Of a stretch of 64,000 nucleotides of DNA, positions 1-11,370 are shown one piece after another. Made by a program: the position numbers and the translations under genes. The stretch comes from Hordeum vulgare subsp. vulgare. Its lineage: Eukaryota > Streptophyta > Magnoliopsida > Poales > Poaceae. Positions within the stretch are counted from its first letter, which is position 1; every line of letters starts with the position of its first letter. The stretch is taken from assembly GCF_904849725.1 (NCBI RefSeq), contig NC_058518.1, positions 393,811,581 through 393,875,580 on the forward strand, in the 5' to 3' direction. The notes beneath the pieces were generated by a model that searched no databases, was not told the origin of the DNA, and worked only from the letters and a program-made list of their open reading frames with translations.

Positions 1-2453
1 CGCCTGACACTAGCTCTTGAGGCGACTGGGTTCCCGGCCATTTTGGTCGACCTATTGACCAGGATGGGATATCGCTGGTACACCGAGTACATTGTGTACG
101 AGGACTTCCGCGAGTTCAACCAGTACCAGTACCAGGCTGAGGTTCGCATCTTCAATCTGATGGGCGCCTCCACCCGCGAGCTCCTTGTTGGAAATATGCC
201 CTAGAGGCAATAATAAAATGGTTATTATTATATTTCCTAGTTCATGATAATTGTCTATTACTCATGCTATAATTGTATTAACGGGAAACCATAATACATG
301 TGTGAGTATATATATCACAATGTGTCCCTAGTGAACCTCTAGTTGGATAGCTCATTGATCAATAGATGATCATGGTTTCCTGATCATGGACATTAATGTC
401 ATTGATAACGGGATCACATCATTGGGGAATGATGTGATGGACAAGACCAAATCCTAAGCATAGCACTAGATCGTGTTGTTCGACTGCTAAAGCTTTTCTA
501 ATGTCAAGTATCATTTCCTTAGACTATGAGATTTTGCAACTCCCGGATACCGTAGGAGTGCTTTGAGTGTATCAAACGTCACAACGTAACTGGGTGATTA
601 TAAAGGTGCACTACGGGTATCTCCTAAACTATCTGTTGGGTTGTACGAATCAAGACTGGGATTTGTCACTCCGTGTGACAGAGAGGTATCTCTGGGCCCA
701 CTCGGTAATCCATCATCATATTGAGCTCAGTGTGACTAAGGAGTTTGCCACGGTATGATGTGTTACGGAACGAGTAAATAGACTTGCTGGCAACGAGATT
801 AAATTAGGTATAGGGATACGGATGATCGAATCTCGGGCAAGTATCATACCGGTAGATAAAGGGAATTGCATACGGGATTGATCGAATCCCCGACATCGTG
901 GTTCATCCGATGAGATCATCAAGGAACATGTGGGAACCAACATGGAAATCCAGACCCCGATGTTGGTTATTGACTGGAGAGGTGTCTCGGTCATGTCTGC
1001 ATGCTTCCCGAACCCGTAGGGTCTACACACTTAAGGTTCGATGATGCTAGGGTTATAGAGACATAGTGTACGTGGTTATCGAAGGTAGTTCGGAGTCCCG
1101 GATGAAATCCCGAACGTCACGAGGAATTCTGGAATGGTCCGTAGGTAAAGATTTATATGTAGGAAATGAGGATTTGGTCACCGGAATTGTTTCGGGCGAC
1201 ACCGTAATGTACTGGGACCATCAGAAGGGTTCTGGGGTCCACCGGCAAGGGCCACCAGCCCCAAGCTGCTACATGGACCAAGAGTGGGAGGGAACCAGCC
1301 CCTAAGTGGGCTAGTGCGCCTCCACAACGAGCCCAAGGCGCGGAAAGGGGTGGAGGGGGCAAACCCTAGGCGTGGGAGGCCACCTTGGGCCTCAAGGCCC
1401 AACCCTAGGGTGCCTCCACCACCTTGGCCGCCGCCCCAAGGCCATCTAGGGCTACCGCACCCTTGGGATGGGAAACCCTAAGGGTGGGCACCCTCGTCCC
1501 TCTCCTCCTATATATAGTGAAGGTTTTGGGCAGATTTGAGACAATAATTTCTCTTTCTCTCTCGGTGCAGCCCTACAACTCCTCCTCCTCGTCCTCCGTA
1601 GGGCTTGGCGAAGCCTTGTAGGAGTTACCACGTAGATCCACCATCACCATGCCGTTGTGCTGCCGGAGGTCTCCCTCAACCTCTCCTCCCTCCTTGCTAG
1701 ATCAAGGCGTTGGAGACATTATCGGGCTGCACGTGTGTTGAAGGCGGAGACACCGACGTTCCGTGCATAGATCCGAATCCACCGCAATCCGAATCACTGC
1801 GATTACGAGTGCATCAACCGCGTTCTAGCAAAGCTTTCGCTTAGCGATCTTCGAAGGTATGAAGATGATCTACAACCTCTCTCGTTGCTGGTTTCTCCAT
1901 AGATAGATCCTTGTATGGCGTAGGAATTTTTTTGAAATTACTACGATCCCCAACATTCCACACCTTCTATGGTATTGAATTGTCGATCGAGATGGCTGTC
2001 CATGATGCGGCCTATATCACTATCACCCGTCTCCGTAGAGCATACCCTCACCTGGAGGGGACTGCCTTCAGATACATCCCGTATGTTCCCACTGGGGATG
2101 AGACTAGATCTCACTGCCTACACTTCTCGCGTTCGGGAGGGCAATGACCGGTCCTACGTCTTGTCTGTGCCCCCTACATGACGCGTTGCTACCATGCATA
2201 GGTTCTGGTGCAGTACACTGAGGCACTGGATCGTGATTTTCGAGCTCTGACCGTGGAGTTGTACGCCACGTGTGCCCCTCTTTATGATGCGTTGACAGAG
2301 CTACAGCCAACAGTCCACCCGAGGGTCCACCCTGCACACATCCTCGAGTCGAGCAGGACAGAGCTACCACCAGGTCTTGAGTGGACTGATGTTGGAGGTA
2401 GTACCCGGCACATGGACCTCTGCTCCCCGATTGGATGCGGTACCCACACATGA
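1..2453 (+). pseudogene. Leader (pre-gag) ORF of the Tekay element, split by a solo LTR
   Basis: Upstream of gag the sequence is open from base 1 to the solo LTR at 186 (GFPAILVDLL... ending QAEVRIFNLMGASTREL). It resumes in the same frame after the LTR and one 5-bp target copy (TFYGIELSIEMAVHDAAY, from about 1961). A third block (2208-2453, ALDRDFRALTVEL onward) is proline and glutamate richer. Frameshifts near 2110-2200 break it. This class of ORF is common ahead of gag in Triticeae gypsy elements and has no agreed function. The predicted pattern is helix, strand, strand, strand, helix, which resembles a dsRNA-binding fold; that is my inference. It shares residues with the second ORF of element E (51752-52206). 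The N-terminus lies outside the window. Confidence 0.6.
186..1955 (+). mobile_element. Solo LTR, BARE1/WIS/Angela-type Copia
   Basis: Starts TGTTGGAAATATGCCCTAGAGG and ends CCCCAACA, 1770 bp, the hallmark LTR of the Triticeae BARE1/WIS/Angela Copia clade. No PBS or internal sequence follows, and the host leader ORF continues on both sides, so this is a solo LTR left by LTR-LTR recombination. The flanking 5-mers CTCCT (181-185) and TTCCA (1956-1960) match at three of five positions. Removing the LTR plus one 5-mer restores the host reading frame, which supports a decayed target duplication. A TATA box (TATATATA) is at 1509-1516. It is homologous to the LTRs at 14543, 26800 and 33807. Confidence 0.93.
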
Positions 2454-2880
2454 GTCACCACGGGACGCAGGGTCCTGCTCCTAGTTTCTAACACCACTAG
2501 CTACCTGGATTTGGTCGTTTTCTCCGACGTTGATGTAGCCTTATCGCTATGCCTCGTTGTGGTACTCTTCCACCGCCTGCCTATGTGCCGCCTAGTGAGT
2601 CCAAGTTATCGTCTAATTCGTCCAGGTTATCGCCAAATTTCAAATTTGTAATCGATGGTTTGTAATCGAATTAATATATGGGTCTGTATGTCAAACTCAA
2701 CTACTATGAAGTATCTATCGCATTTCCCTTTCGTCATGCTTGATTACTTCATGAATGCCTACAATGCTTTTGCAAGTACATTAAGCTAAACTACCCGTGT
2801 TAAATATTTAGCAGGATGGTTAGACCAGTTGGCTGCCCGCGTGGCCCCGCCAACGATGCACCACCCCGCCTCCTGAATAT
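2454..2880 (+). other. Spacer between leader ORF and gag
   Basis: About 430 bp of Tekay interior with no credible reading frame. AT-rich stretches lie at 2630-2760. Nothing else was recognised. Confidence 0.5.
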
Positions 2881-3885
2881 ATGACGGGGATGATCCAACA
2901 GTTTGAACTGAACCGCCAGTTTATGCAAGGGCTCATGGATCAGTTCCAAAAGGCCGTACATGAACCAGCAGCAAGGCGTGGCACTGCAAGGCTTCTCCCG
3001 CCTCAACCCTACGATCTACCGCGGCTCAACTCAGCCTCTTGATGCTGATGACTGGCTCCGTGACATTGCTTATGAGCTGGAGTCTGCCAATGTGCCCCTG
3101 GCAAGCTATGTCAACTTTGTCGCCTACTTCCTGAAGGGCCCCGCTGCTCAATGTTGGGATAGTCACAGGCGCTCTCAGCCCGTTGGAACTATCATCACTT
3201 GGACGGAGTTCACGGCTGCCTTCCGTGCTTTCTACATTCCTCAGCGAATCATGGACCGGAAGAAGCGTGAGTTCCGCAACCTTCTCCGGGGCAACAAGAC
3301 TGTGGATGCTTATCAACGGGAATTTCTGGACTTATCTCGCTATGCTGAAGAAGACATTGCAACTGATGCACGCAGACAGGACAAGTTCCGTGATGGCCTC
3401 CACCCTAACATCAAGCTAGCGCTCCTTGTTCAGGACTACGCTGATTTCGCCACCCTGGTGAATAAGGCCATTCAGGTTGAGACTGGTCTATAGAAATACA
3501 AGGATAGCAGCAAGCACAACCGTGACATGGGTTCATCTTCGGGCCCATCTACACAGAAGCGGAAAATCCAGATTCCTCACAACATGTACCATGCAACTGC
3601 TCCTCCTCCGAGGTCGTCCTATGCCGCACCTCGTCTGCCTCCACCACCACCTAGGCAGCCAGGCTTCCAGCTCCACCGTCTTGAGTTCCTCCTTCCCGTC
3701 CTGAGGATGGGTTGTGCTTCAAGTGTGGTCGTCCAGGTCACCATGCTAGAGACTATAGGCAGAATCCGAATCAGCTAGCACTTCCTTCAACTGGCAGTGG
3801 CAATAACCAGAACCACAACAACAATGCGAAGTCTGCTTATGTTCGTGGTCAAGCCAACAACAATGATATGGGTCAAGCTCAAGAC
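2881..3885 (+). pseudogene. gag: Tekay gag (capsid and nucleocapsid), broken
   Basis: The Gag N-terminus opens with a glutamine-rich helix (MTGMIQQFELNRQFMQG, 2881 onward), shifts frame near 2955, and continues as a Retrotrans_gag domain (DADDWLRDIAYELE, FLKGPAAQCWDSHRR, FYIPQRIMDRKKREFRNL). An in-frame TAG at 3491-3493 follows VETGL; the same frame then runs on through a serine/proline-rich linker. A second frameshift near 3660-3710 precedes the zinc knuckle CFKCGRPGHHARDY (about 3715-3755). Its last cysteine is a tyrosine, so the CX2CX4HX4C finger is damaged. In the family this protein forms the virus-like particle and binds genomic RNA. The first ATG of the authentic protein is not certain. 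Confidence 0.85.
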
Positions 3886-4160
3886 CAGCCTGCTACCGTG
3901 ATGGGTACACTTCTCGCTAACTCAGTACCTCCTTCTGTATTGTTTGATACAGGAGAATCGCATTCCTTCATGTCAGAAAATTTTGCATTCATGCATGACA
4001 TTAGGAGCGAAGAGATGAACATCCCGATAGTGGTAAACACCCTCGGGGGCGAATGCCAAACCTCTGTGGTTTGCCCCAATGTTCCGGTTGAAATTGAAGG
4101 ATTAGAATTCCTTGCCAACCCATCTTACTAAATTCGTCCAACATTGACCTTATACTGCGA
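3886..4160 (+). pseudogene. Tekay aspartic protease
   Basis: Retropepsin-like segment in the same frame as the zinc knuckle: a beta-rich stretch with the active-site triad Asp-Thr-Gly at 3946-3954, followed by Glu-Ser-His where most relatives have Ala-Ser-His. It continues through GGECQTSVVCPN and EIEGLEFLANP before a stop at about 4129-4131. It would cleave the Gag-Pol polyprotein. The link to the RT block is lost by a frameshift near 4131-4160. Confidence 0.8.
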
Positions 4161-5150
4161 ATGGACTGGCTAAAAGCTCATACGGCTTCAATCGTTTGTG
4201 CCACCAAGACCGTCCACCTCCTACATCCTTCAAATGGATTAATAAGCTACCATGCTCATCTCGTCCGAGATGCTGAAGCACGGCTATATGCCTTGAATGC
4301 ATTAAGTTTGTCGCCTCTTGAAGGGATCGAAAACATTCCAGTTGTCCGAGAATTCAAAGGTATCTTTCCAGAAGAACTTCCAGGGATTCCCCGTGCTTGA
4401 GCTGTCGAGTTTGTCATCAACTTGGTACCCGGTACCACTCCTATCGCCAAGCATCCTTATAAAATGCCACCACATGAACTTCTTGAACTTAAGAAAGAAA
4501 TTGAAAATTCGGTTCATCTGGGTTTCATTCGCCCGAGTTCCTCTACTTGGGGAGCACCTTCTCTCTTTGTTGAGACTAAGGATGGAACGAATCGTTTGGT
4601 TCAATACTATCATCCCATCAACCAGGCCACTATTCGAAACAAATATCCTCTTCCTCGGATAAATGATCTGTATGAACAACTTTCTAGTTCCTTAGTCTTT
4701 TCAAAGCTCGGCTTGAGGTTGGGATACCACCAGATCCGTGTTCGCAAGGAGTAGATTCCAAATACCTCATTTGTTACTCGCTATTGATCATACGAGTACA
4801 CCATCATGTCTTTCGGCTTAACCAATGCACACGCAACCTTCTCTCAATTGATGAATTATATATTCATGGACTACCTCGACAAATTCGTCGTGGTATATCT
4901 GGATGATATTCTAGTATTTTCAAAGAATAAAGAAGGACATGGCGAACATCTTTGTCTTGTATTGGATAAGCTTCGGGAGCATAAACTTTATGTGAAGTAT
5001 TCTTAATGTGAATTCTAGCTGGACGAAGTGACGTACCTTGGTCATGTGATCTCCAAGGATGGTATCGCGGTCAAACCCGTACGAGTTCAAGCTATTCTTG
5101 AGTGGACTCCCCCGAAGAATGTCAAGCAAGCCAAAGTTTTCTCGGACTCG
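4161..5150 (+). pseudogene. Tekay reverse transcriptase
   Basis: RT sequence runs from MDWLKAHTAS (4161) through PVVREFKGIFPEELPG, the [20 protein letters not shown] block and [15 protein letters not shown] to the catalytic YLDD at 4896-4907 (VVYLDDILVFSK), then to VTYLGHVISKDG near 5030. The YLDD box is intact. Stops follow GIPRA near 4398, IRVRKE at 4752-4754, near 4790 and KYS at 5004-5006. The thumb region after 5120 is scrambled. Template switching and cDNA synthesis would be its role. It is clearly inactive. Confidence 0.88.
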
Positions 5151-5239
5151 CTAGCTATTGTCGTTGATTCGTCGAGAACTTCTCTAAGATTGCGAAGCCC
5201 TTAAATAATAAGCTTCACAAAGGTGTTACGTTTGAGTGG

Positions 5240-7200
5240 ACTGATAAATGTCAGGAAAGTTTCCAGGCACTCAAAGACAAACTAACATCTGCTCCGGTAC
5301 TTGCTCCTCCGGATACAAAAAGGGATTTCGTCATATATTGTGACGCTTCTCGTCAAGGGATAGGCTGTATCCTGATGCAAGATCGCAAAGTGATTGATTA
5401 TGCCTCACGTCAGTTGTGTGCCAATGAAGAGAACTATCCAGTTCATGATCTCGAACCTGCCGCTATTGTGCATTCACTAAAAGAATGGCGGCAATACTTT
5501 CTCGGTGATACGTCCATTTTGCATCATATTTTCATGTTGATATTTATCGCTTCTTGGGCTGTTATTTCACTTCATGGTACAATACTTACGCCTTTTCTCT
5601 CTTATTTTGCAAGGTTTACATGAAGAGGGAGAATGCCGGCACCTGGAATTCTGGCCTGAAAGACGAGCAAAGTTGAGATACCTATTCTGGGCAACTCCAA
5701 ACGCCGTAAAAATCAAAGAGGATTTTTTTCCGAATTTATAAAAAATACTGGGCCGAAGAAGCGCCAGAGGGGTGCTAGGAGGTGGCCACAAGCCTGCTTG
5801 GCGCGGCCACCCCTCTAGCCGTGCCAAGGGGGCTTGTGGGCAGCCTGCTCGCCCACCTGCCCCCCTCTTCTGCTATATGAAGGGTTTCGTCCGGAAAAAA
5901 ATGAGGGAGGAGCTTTTTCGTGGATTCGCTGCCGCCACGAGGCGGAACTTGAGCAGAACCAATCTAGAGCTCCGGCAAGACGATCCTGCCGGGGAAACTT
6001 CCCTCCAGGAGGGGGAAATCGTCGCCATCGTCATCACCAACACTCCTCTCATCGGAGGGACTCATCACCATCAACATCTTCATCAGCACCATCTCATCTC
6101 CAAACCCTAGTTCATCACTTGTAACCAATCTCCGTCCCACGACTCCGATTGGTACTTGTAAGGTTGCTAGTAGTGTTAATTACTCTTTGTAGTTGATGCT
6201 AGTTGGATTACTTGGTGGAAGAGTTTATGTTCAGATCCTTGATGCTACTCATTACCTCTCTGGTCATGAATATGATTATGCTTTGTGAGTATTTACTTTT
6301 GTTCCTGAGAACTTGGGATACGTCATGCTAACAGTAGTCATGTGAATTTGGTATTCGTTCGATATTTTGATGTGTTGTATGTTGTTTTTCCTCTAGTGGT
6401 GTTATGTGAACGTCGACTACATAACACTTCACCATTACTTGGACCTAGAGGAAGGCATTGGGAAGTAGTAAGTAGATGATGGGTTGCTAGAGTGACACAA
6501 GCTTAAACCCTAGTTTATGCGTTGCTTCGTAAGGGGCTGATTTGGATCCACTAGTTTAATGCTATGGTTAGACTTTGTCTTAATTCTTCTTTCGTAGTTG
6601 CGGATGCTTGCGAGAGGGTTTAATCGTAAGTGGGATGCTTGTCCAAGTAAGGGCAGTACCCAAGCGCTGGTCCACCCACATATCAAACTATCAAAGTAAC
6701 GAACGCGAATCATATGAACATGATGAAAACTAGCATGACAGAAATTCCCATGTGTCCTCGGGAGCGTCTTTCCTCCTATAAGACTTTGTCCAGGCTTGTC
6801 CCTTGCTACAAAAGGGATTGGGCCACTTTGCTGCACCGTTGCTACTTTTGTTACTTGTTGCTCGGTACGAATCATCTCACCACACAATCACTTGTTACCG
6901 ATAATTTCAGTGCTTGCAGATATTTCCTTGCTGAAAACCACTTGTCAAATCCTTTTGCTCCTCGTTGGGTTCGACACTCTTACTTATCGAAAGGACTACG
7001 ATTGATCCCCTATACTTGTGGGTCATCACTCGGTAATCATTGTGAGATCTATATTGACCATCAAAGTCTGAAATATCTATTTACTCAGCCTGATCTGAAT
7101 CTACATCAACAGAGATAGATGGAGCATATAGCAGGTTTTGATTGTGGTATATCATATACCCCCAGCAAGGCTAACGTAATGGCTGATGCCTTCAGCCGCA
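5240..7200 (+). pseudogene. Tekay RNase H, interrupted by a solo LTR
   Basis: The RNase H domain begins near 5280 (VLAPPD, then [11 protein letters not shown] in a shifted frame) and reads [40 protein letters not shown] up to 5505. The Athila-type solo LTR 5506-7028 and one CTCGG copy intervene. The domain then resumes as NHCEIYIDHQSLKYLFTQPD, has a stop at 7116-7118, and finishes as MEHIAGFDCGISYTPSKANVMADAFSR. Joining the flanks minus one target copy keeps the frame, so the LTR landed in an already coding stretch. Confidence 0.88.
5506..7028 (+). mobile_element. Solo LTR of an Athila-like gypsy element with perfect TSD
   Basis: 1523 bp, starting TGATACGTCCATTTTGCATC and ending CTTGTGGGTCATCA, a familiar Triticeae gypsy LTR. 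It is bounded by identical 5-bp target duplications CTCGG at 5501-5505 and 7029-7033. No PBS or interior remains. It contains a GC-rich block with a TATATGAA motif near 5873 and the usual 3' half with phrases such as AAGTAAGGGCAGTACCCAAGC. It is a clean product of intra-element LTR recombination inside the RNase H region of the Tekay element. Confidence 0.95.
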
Positions 7201-8386
7201 ATTCATACTGCAACCACCTCCAGGTTTATAAGGTTCATGGCCGTCCTGAAGAGGAATTCCGTAAGTTGAACCCCCATATTGTTCCTCAGGGTTATCTTGT
7301 TCCCCCTCCTGAAGGGTTTCGCAAGATGAATCTCCGTGTGGTCAACCAGGGTTCCCTCAGGAACATGGTTGTTGGACCAGATCTTGTGGGCACCATCAAG
7401 ACTCTGCAAGGTTATGACGATGATGTCGAAAGGATTAAACGTTACCTTAAAGAAGGTAAACCCTCCTTATTCAATGTTGCTGAAGATGGCACCTTGTACT
7501 TCAAGGGTCGCCTATTCGTCCCAAATAAGAAGGAAAATCTCAGAATGACCGAAAAGGTGATGAAAGAAGCTCATGATACCCCGTTGTCTATACATACGGG
7601 TAGTACCAAGATGTACCAAGACATCTGCCAAAGATTCTGGTGGACAAATATGAAGCAAGATATTGCACGATATATGGCAGAATGTGATATTTGTCGACGG
7701 ATCAAAGCAGAACATCAAAAGCCTGCTGGAACTTTGCAACCTATCTCTATTCCTGAATGGAAATGGGACCATGTTGAACTGGACTTTGTCACTAGTTTTC
7801 CCAGATCTCGGAAAGGTAATGATGTTATTCTTGTCTTCATTGACCGACTGCCCAAAGTTGCACATTTTCTAGCCGTGAAAGAAACAATTAATGCTAGCCA
7901 ACTGGCAGATCTTTATATGTCCAGGATTGTTTCACTTCATGATATTCCATTGGTAATCAGCTCGGACCATGGCAGTTTGTTCACTTCAAAATTTTGGAAA
8001 GTTTTCAAAAAGCTATGGGGACTCATCTGTCCTTCAACACCGCATTTCATCTTCGACCCCAAGGACAAGTTGAACGAGTCAACCACGTTCTCAAGGACAT
8101 GCTTTGAGCTTGTGTCATTTCCTTCGGTAAGAAATGGGAGGAATCTCTCTTGCATGCCGAGTTCTCCTACAACAATAGCTATTAGGCTAGCCTTATGATG
8201 GACCCTTTCGAAGTATTGTATGGACGAAGGTTTTGAACTCCTCTAAATTGGTCACAAACTGGGGAACGATCACTCTTCGGTTCGGATATTGTCCAACATG
8301 CTGAAGATCAAGTCCGCATTATTCATGAGAATCTGAAGACTCACCGGTCTCATGAGAAGAGTCAGTATGACCGTCATCATCAAGAT
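7201..8386 (+). pseudogene. Tekay integrase (zinc-binding and catalytic core)
   Basis: A long open stretch continues from 7119. After a linker with a 20-residue internal duplication (7257-7376) comes the zinc-binding region (HDTPLSIHTGSTKMY ... CDICRR), then the catalytic core: first Asp in ELDFVTSFPRS, second Asp in VISSDHGSLFTS. A frameshift after KKLWG (about 8020) removes the frame carrying the third acidic residue, although related sequence continues to 8380 (for example the GRRF and SHEKSQYD-like stretches). The enzyme would insert cDNA into the genome. Confidence 0.88.
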
Positions 8387-8851
8387 ATGGTCTATCAACC
8401 TGGCGAAAAGGCTTATCTTCGGTTCACACCAATGAGAGGTGCACACCATTTTGGGATCAACGGCAAGTTAGCTCCTTGCTATATTGGTCCATTCACTGTT
8501 CTCGAAAGCCGTGGAAAAGTAGCTTATCAATTGGAACTGTCGGCGAACCTTTCTCAGGTTCATGATGTCTTCCATGTGTCTCAGCTCCGCCGCTGCTTCA
8601 AGGATCATATTCGAGCAGTGGATCATGATATGCTTGAGCTGCAACAGGACCTCTCTTATAAAGAGCATCCGGTCCGCATTCTCAATCAGGCTGAGCGTCA
8701 GACTCGTCGCAAAGTCACGAAGTTTCTTAAAGTGCAGTGGTCAAATCATTCTAAAGATGAACCACTTGGCAACGAGAGGATCATCTTCGTGATGAATACC
8801 CCGAGCTCTTTCCTTCTACCTCTTAATTCTCGGGACGAGAATTCTTATTAG
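8387..8851 (+). pseudogene. Integrase C-terminus with Tekay-type chromodomain
   Basis: Open for 154 codons. It starts with the GPY/F-type region (YQPGEKAYLRF, LAPCYIGPFTVLES, VHDVFHVSQLRRC) and ends with a chromodomain-like module (HPVRILNQAE, KFLKVQWSNHSKDE). In place of the aromatic WE motif of relatives it reads LGNER, and the last part is shifted. In chromoviruses this module is thought to steer integration to heterochromatin. The last codons give the RDEN signature just before the polypurine tract. Confidence 0.85.
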
Positions 8852-8862
8852 TAGGGGACAGT
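8849..8862 (+). promoter_or_regulatory. Polypurine tract of the Tekay element
   Basis: TAGTAGGGGACAG directly abuts the LTR start TGTGACATCC at 8863. Second-strand cDNA synthesis starts at this kind of site. Confidence 0.8.
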
Positions 8863-9256
8863 TGTGACATCCACAGCTTTTGCTACAGTAATCTCTATAA
8901 TTAAGCTATAGTAATCTTATGCTAATGAGGCCATGTCACCGTGATTACTATTGTTAATCTCGCGTTAGTTTCAAAACCGATTCAAATTCAAATTTTCAAA
9001 TAAAGTAAAACAATAGAAGTTCCCAAATATCAAAACTAAAATATTCAAGTTGTAACAAATAAATAATGATTAATATTTTCTAAAACTAAAATACAGTAAA
9101 GAGTAAAATAAATAAATAAAAGGGTTAAAATAAAACACAATGCAAAATAAGGAAATAAAAATAAAACAAAAAATAAAAAATAAAATCCCCACTCGGCCGG
9201 ACCCAGCCAGCATAGCCACACCGGTCGGCCCACCCCGGCCCACCTTACTTGGGGGG

Positions 9257-9263
9257 TATTTAA
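9257..9263 (+). promoter_or_regulatory. Probable TATA box in Tekay LTR
   Basis: TATTTAA lies in a C-rich context just after a run of Gs and ahead of a CT-rich stretch, as expected for the U3/R boundary. No transcription start can be proved from sequence alone. Confidence 0.5.
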
Positions 9264-9896
9264 CCCCCTCAAACCCTAACTCATCCAGCCCCCAGCCACC
9301 AACCACCAAATCCCGAGGAGCCCTCCCCACCTCGATCAGCTCTCTCTCTCCCTCCCGATCCACCCTAGATCGGGGCAGGGAGGCCGACCTCGCCCCCTTC
9401 GCCCCTCGCTAGCCCCAGCGCCAGCCGACCCCCTCGTCCTCCTCACTCCCTCGGCGCCTCTCCTCGCCGGCCCTCCTACGCGGTGCCCCAAGCTGCCTCC
9501 ACTAGTCGGCCTGCGCCTCCCCACCGGCCGACCACCACCTCGTTTCAGGTGCCCCTCGACGGACTGCATCGCTACACCACAGTCCCGCCGGCCACCACCT
9601 CGCCACCACGCCGCCGACCGTCTTCCCGTCCTCCCCCTCGCCGGTCTGCATCGAGCATCCCCGAGCCGCATCTTCCTCAACGCGATGGTGAGCTCCAGGC
9701 TCCGGCCTCTCTCCTCCTCCCCATTTTCCCCACACTACCAGCGCCGGTCGTTGGCCCGGTCGCCGACTGCGCCCGTCCCTGGCCGCGTGCACCCTGGCCG
9801 CCTCCTGCACCGCAAGCGCGTGCGTAAGCCGCCCCCTGGCACCGGCCTAGTTCGCCCCTGGCCACCTCCGTGCTAGACATGGGGGATAACCCCCTC

Positions 9897-10075
9897 CATG
9901 TGTGTGTATGTAAAAAAAAGAAAGAGAAGGGGTATATATGTATGTACGTATGCATGTGTATATGAATATGTATGTATATGTGCACATGTGTGTATGTGCA
10001 AATATATGTATGCATGTGTATATGAATATATGTATGTATGAATAAAATTGTGTGTACAGATTGTGTGTGCGTGTA
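9897..10075 (+). repeat. TATG/TGTA microsatellite inside LTR
   Basis: About 180 bp of imperfect alternating purine-pyrimidine repeat (TATGTATG, TGTGTATG, GTATATGAATATG units). It creates long histidine/threonine/isoleucine-rich frames on the minus strand that are not genes. Confidence 0.85.
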
Positions 10076-11160
10076 GTGTATATCTGCTCGTTGTCCCAAT
10101 GACATGTGGGGCCACAACCCTAAAACAGAAATTAATCATAATAATAAATAAATAAGTATTTAGTTACTTGTAATGTTTAAGATTAGGTAAATTCATTAAT
10201 TAAAATTGTTAGCTAACTATGTTAACTAAGATAAATAAATTATCCTAAGCAGTGTATGACAGGTGGGTCCCATCCCACTAATTAACTTGATTAAATAGTT
10301 ATTTAACCCTAAAAATAAATGTGCCTATGACACATGGGACCAACTGGTCATATTTAACCACTCAAAACCATGTTGACTCTTGATGTCATGATGACATCAT
10401 AATGTTGTCATATCTAAATATCTGAATTATCTAAATCTGTTTAATTCCTAATAATTGAATAAAACTTTGAAAATTAATATAAAATAAGTCGTAAGTGAGA
10501 TGAAAATATTTTGGACATAAAAGTTAATCAACAAAACGAGACGAACCCGGATACACTATCCGTTCGTGTGTCACGCGTCCCTAGCATAGCAAACGTGAAA
10601 CTTTTCCACCGTTTTCGTTTGACCGGTAGTAGCCACAAACCCGGGAAATATCATCTGATATTTTTCCAACCCGTCTATGACGGATGATATTGCGTTAGCT
10701 CATGCCTAGCCATGCATCTTGACATGTCATGCTTAGTGATTGCATCTGTGTTTATATTTATTGTTTCTTCCCCCTCTTCTTACTGGTAGACCTCGATATT
10801 GACGCTGCTGCCAGGTAGGACTACCCTCCTGACGACAAGCCCTTTGCCACAGAGCAACAAGGCAAGCACACCCCCTTGATCATTCTGATATCACCTATTC
10901 TTTCTCCCTCGTGCTTGCATTAGAATTTTGCTACTCTTGTAGTTAGTTCCTATATCTGATGCATCACTTAATTTTGATGAACTGCTACATTATTCTACTG
11001 CACCTTAAAACTGTTTAGTAGAGGTGGAGCAGTCATCCCCTCTGACCTTTAGTCGAATTGCCCCCGCTTTATCATCAATTCTTGATCCCTGATCGACGAG
11101 CCAAGACCCGACACAGCACTTACAACCCCTTAGTTGTAGGAAACTGCAGAGCTACTATCG

Positions 11161-11370
11161 GGTATCGAGGGTGACACCTCGCGAAGTACTCATGATGCTA
11201 TCTCTGTAGTGCAGCTAGTCGGTCGTGGTTATCGAGGGTGATTCCTCCTTCACCACTCCTGACGATGACTCTGTCGTGTAACCCCTCAAGTGTGAGACCC
11301 TTGAGGGTGATTCCTCTAAGTCCACCTTGACGGTTACATCGTTCGGAATCCAATGAGGGAGATACCTCGG
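11161..11370 (+). repeat. Four spaced hairpin units in Tekay LTR
   Basis: The unit GAGGGTGATTCCTC or a close variant begins at 11167, 11234, 11303 and 11355. Each unit has complementary arms (GAGG and CCTC). Spacings are 67, 69 and 52 bp, so these are degenerate tandem copies of a longer segment. Confidence 0.65.

Noticed and set aside
9336..9876. Several long open frames on both strands in C/G-rich sequence
   Set aside because: They lie in the Tekay LTR, have the low-complexity Pro/Arg/Ala composition of GC-rich noncoding DNA, overlap in three frames and show no domain.
9677..10139. Histidine/threonine/isoleucine-rich minus-strand frames
   Set aside because: Translations of the TATG/TGTA microsatellite.
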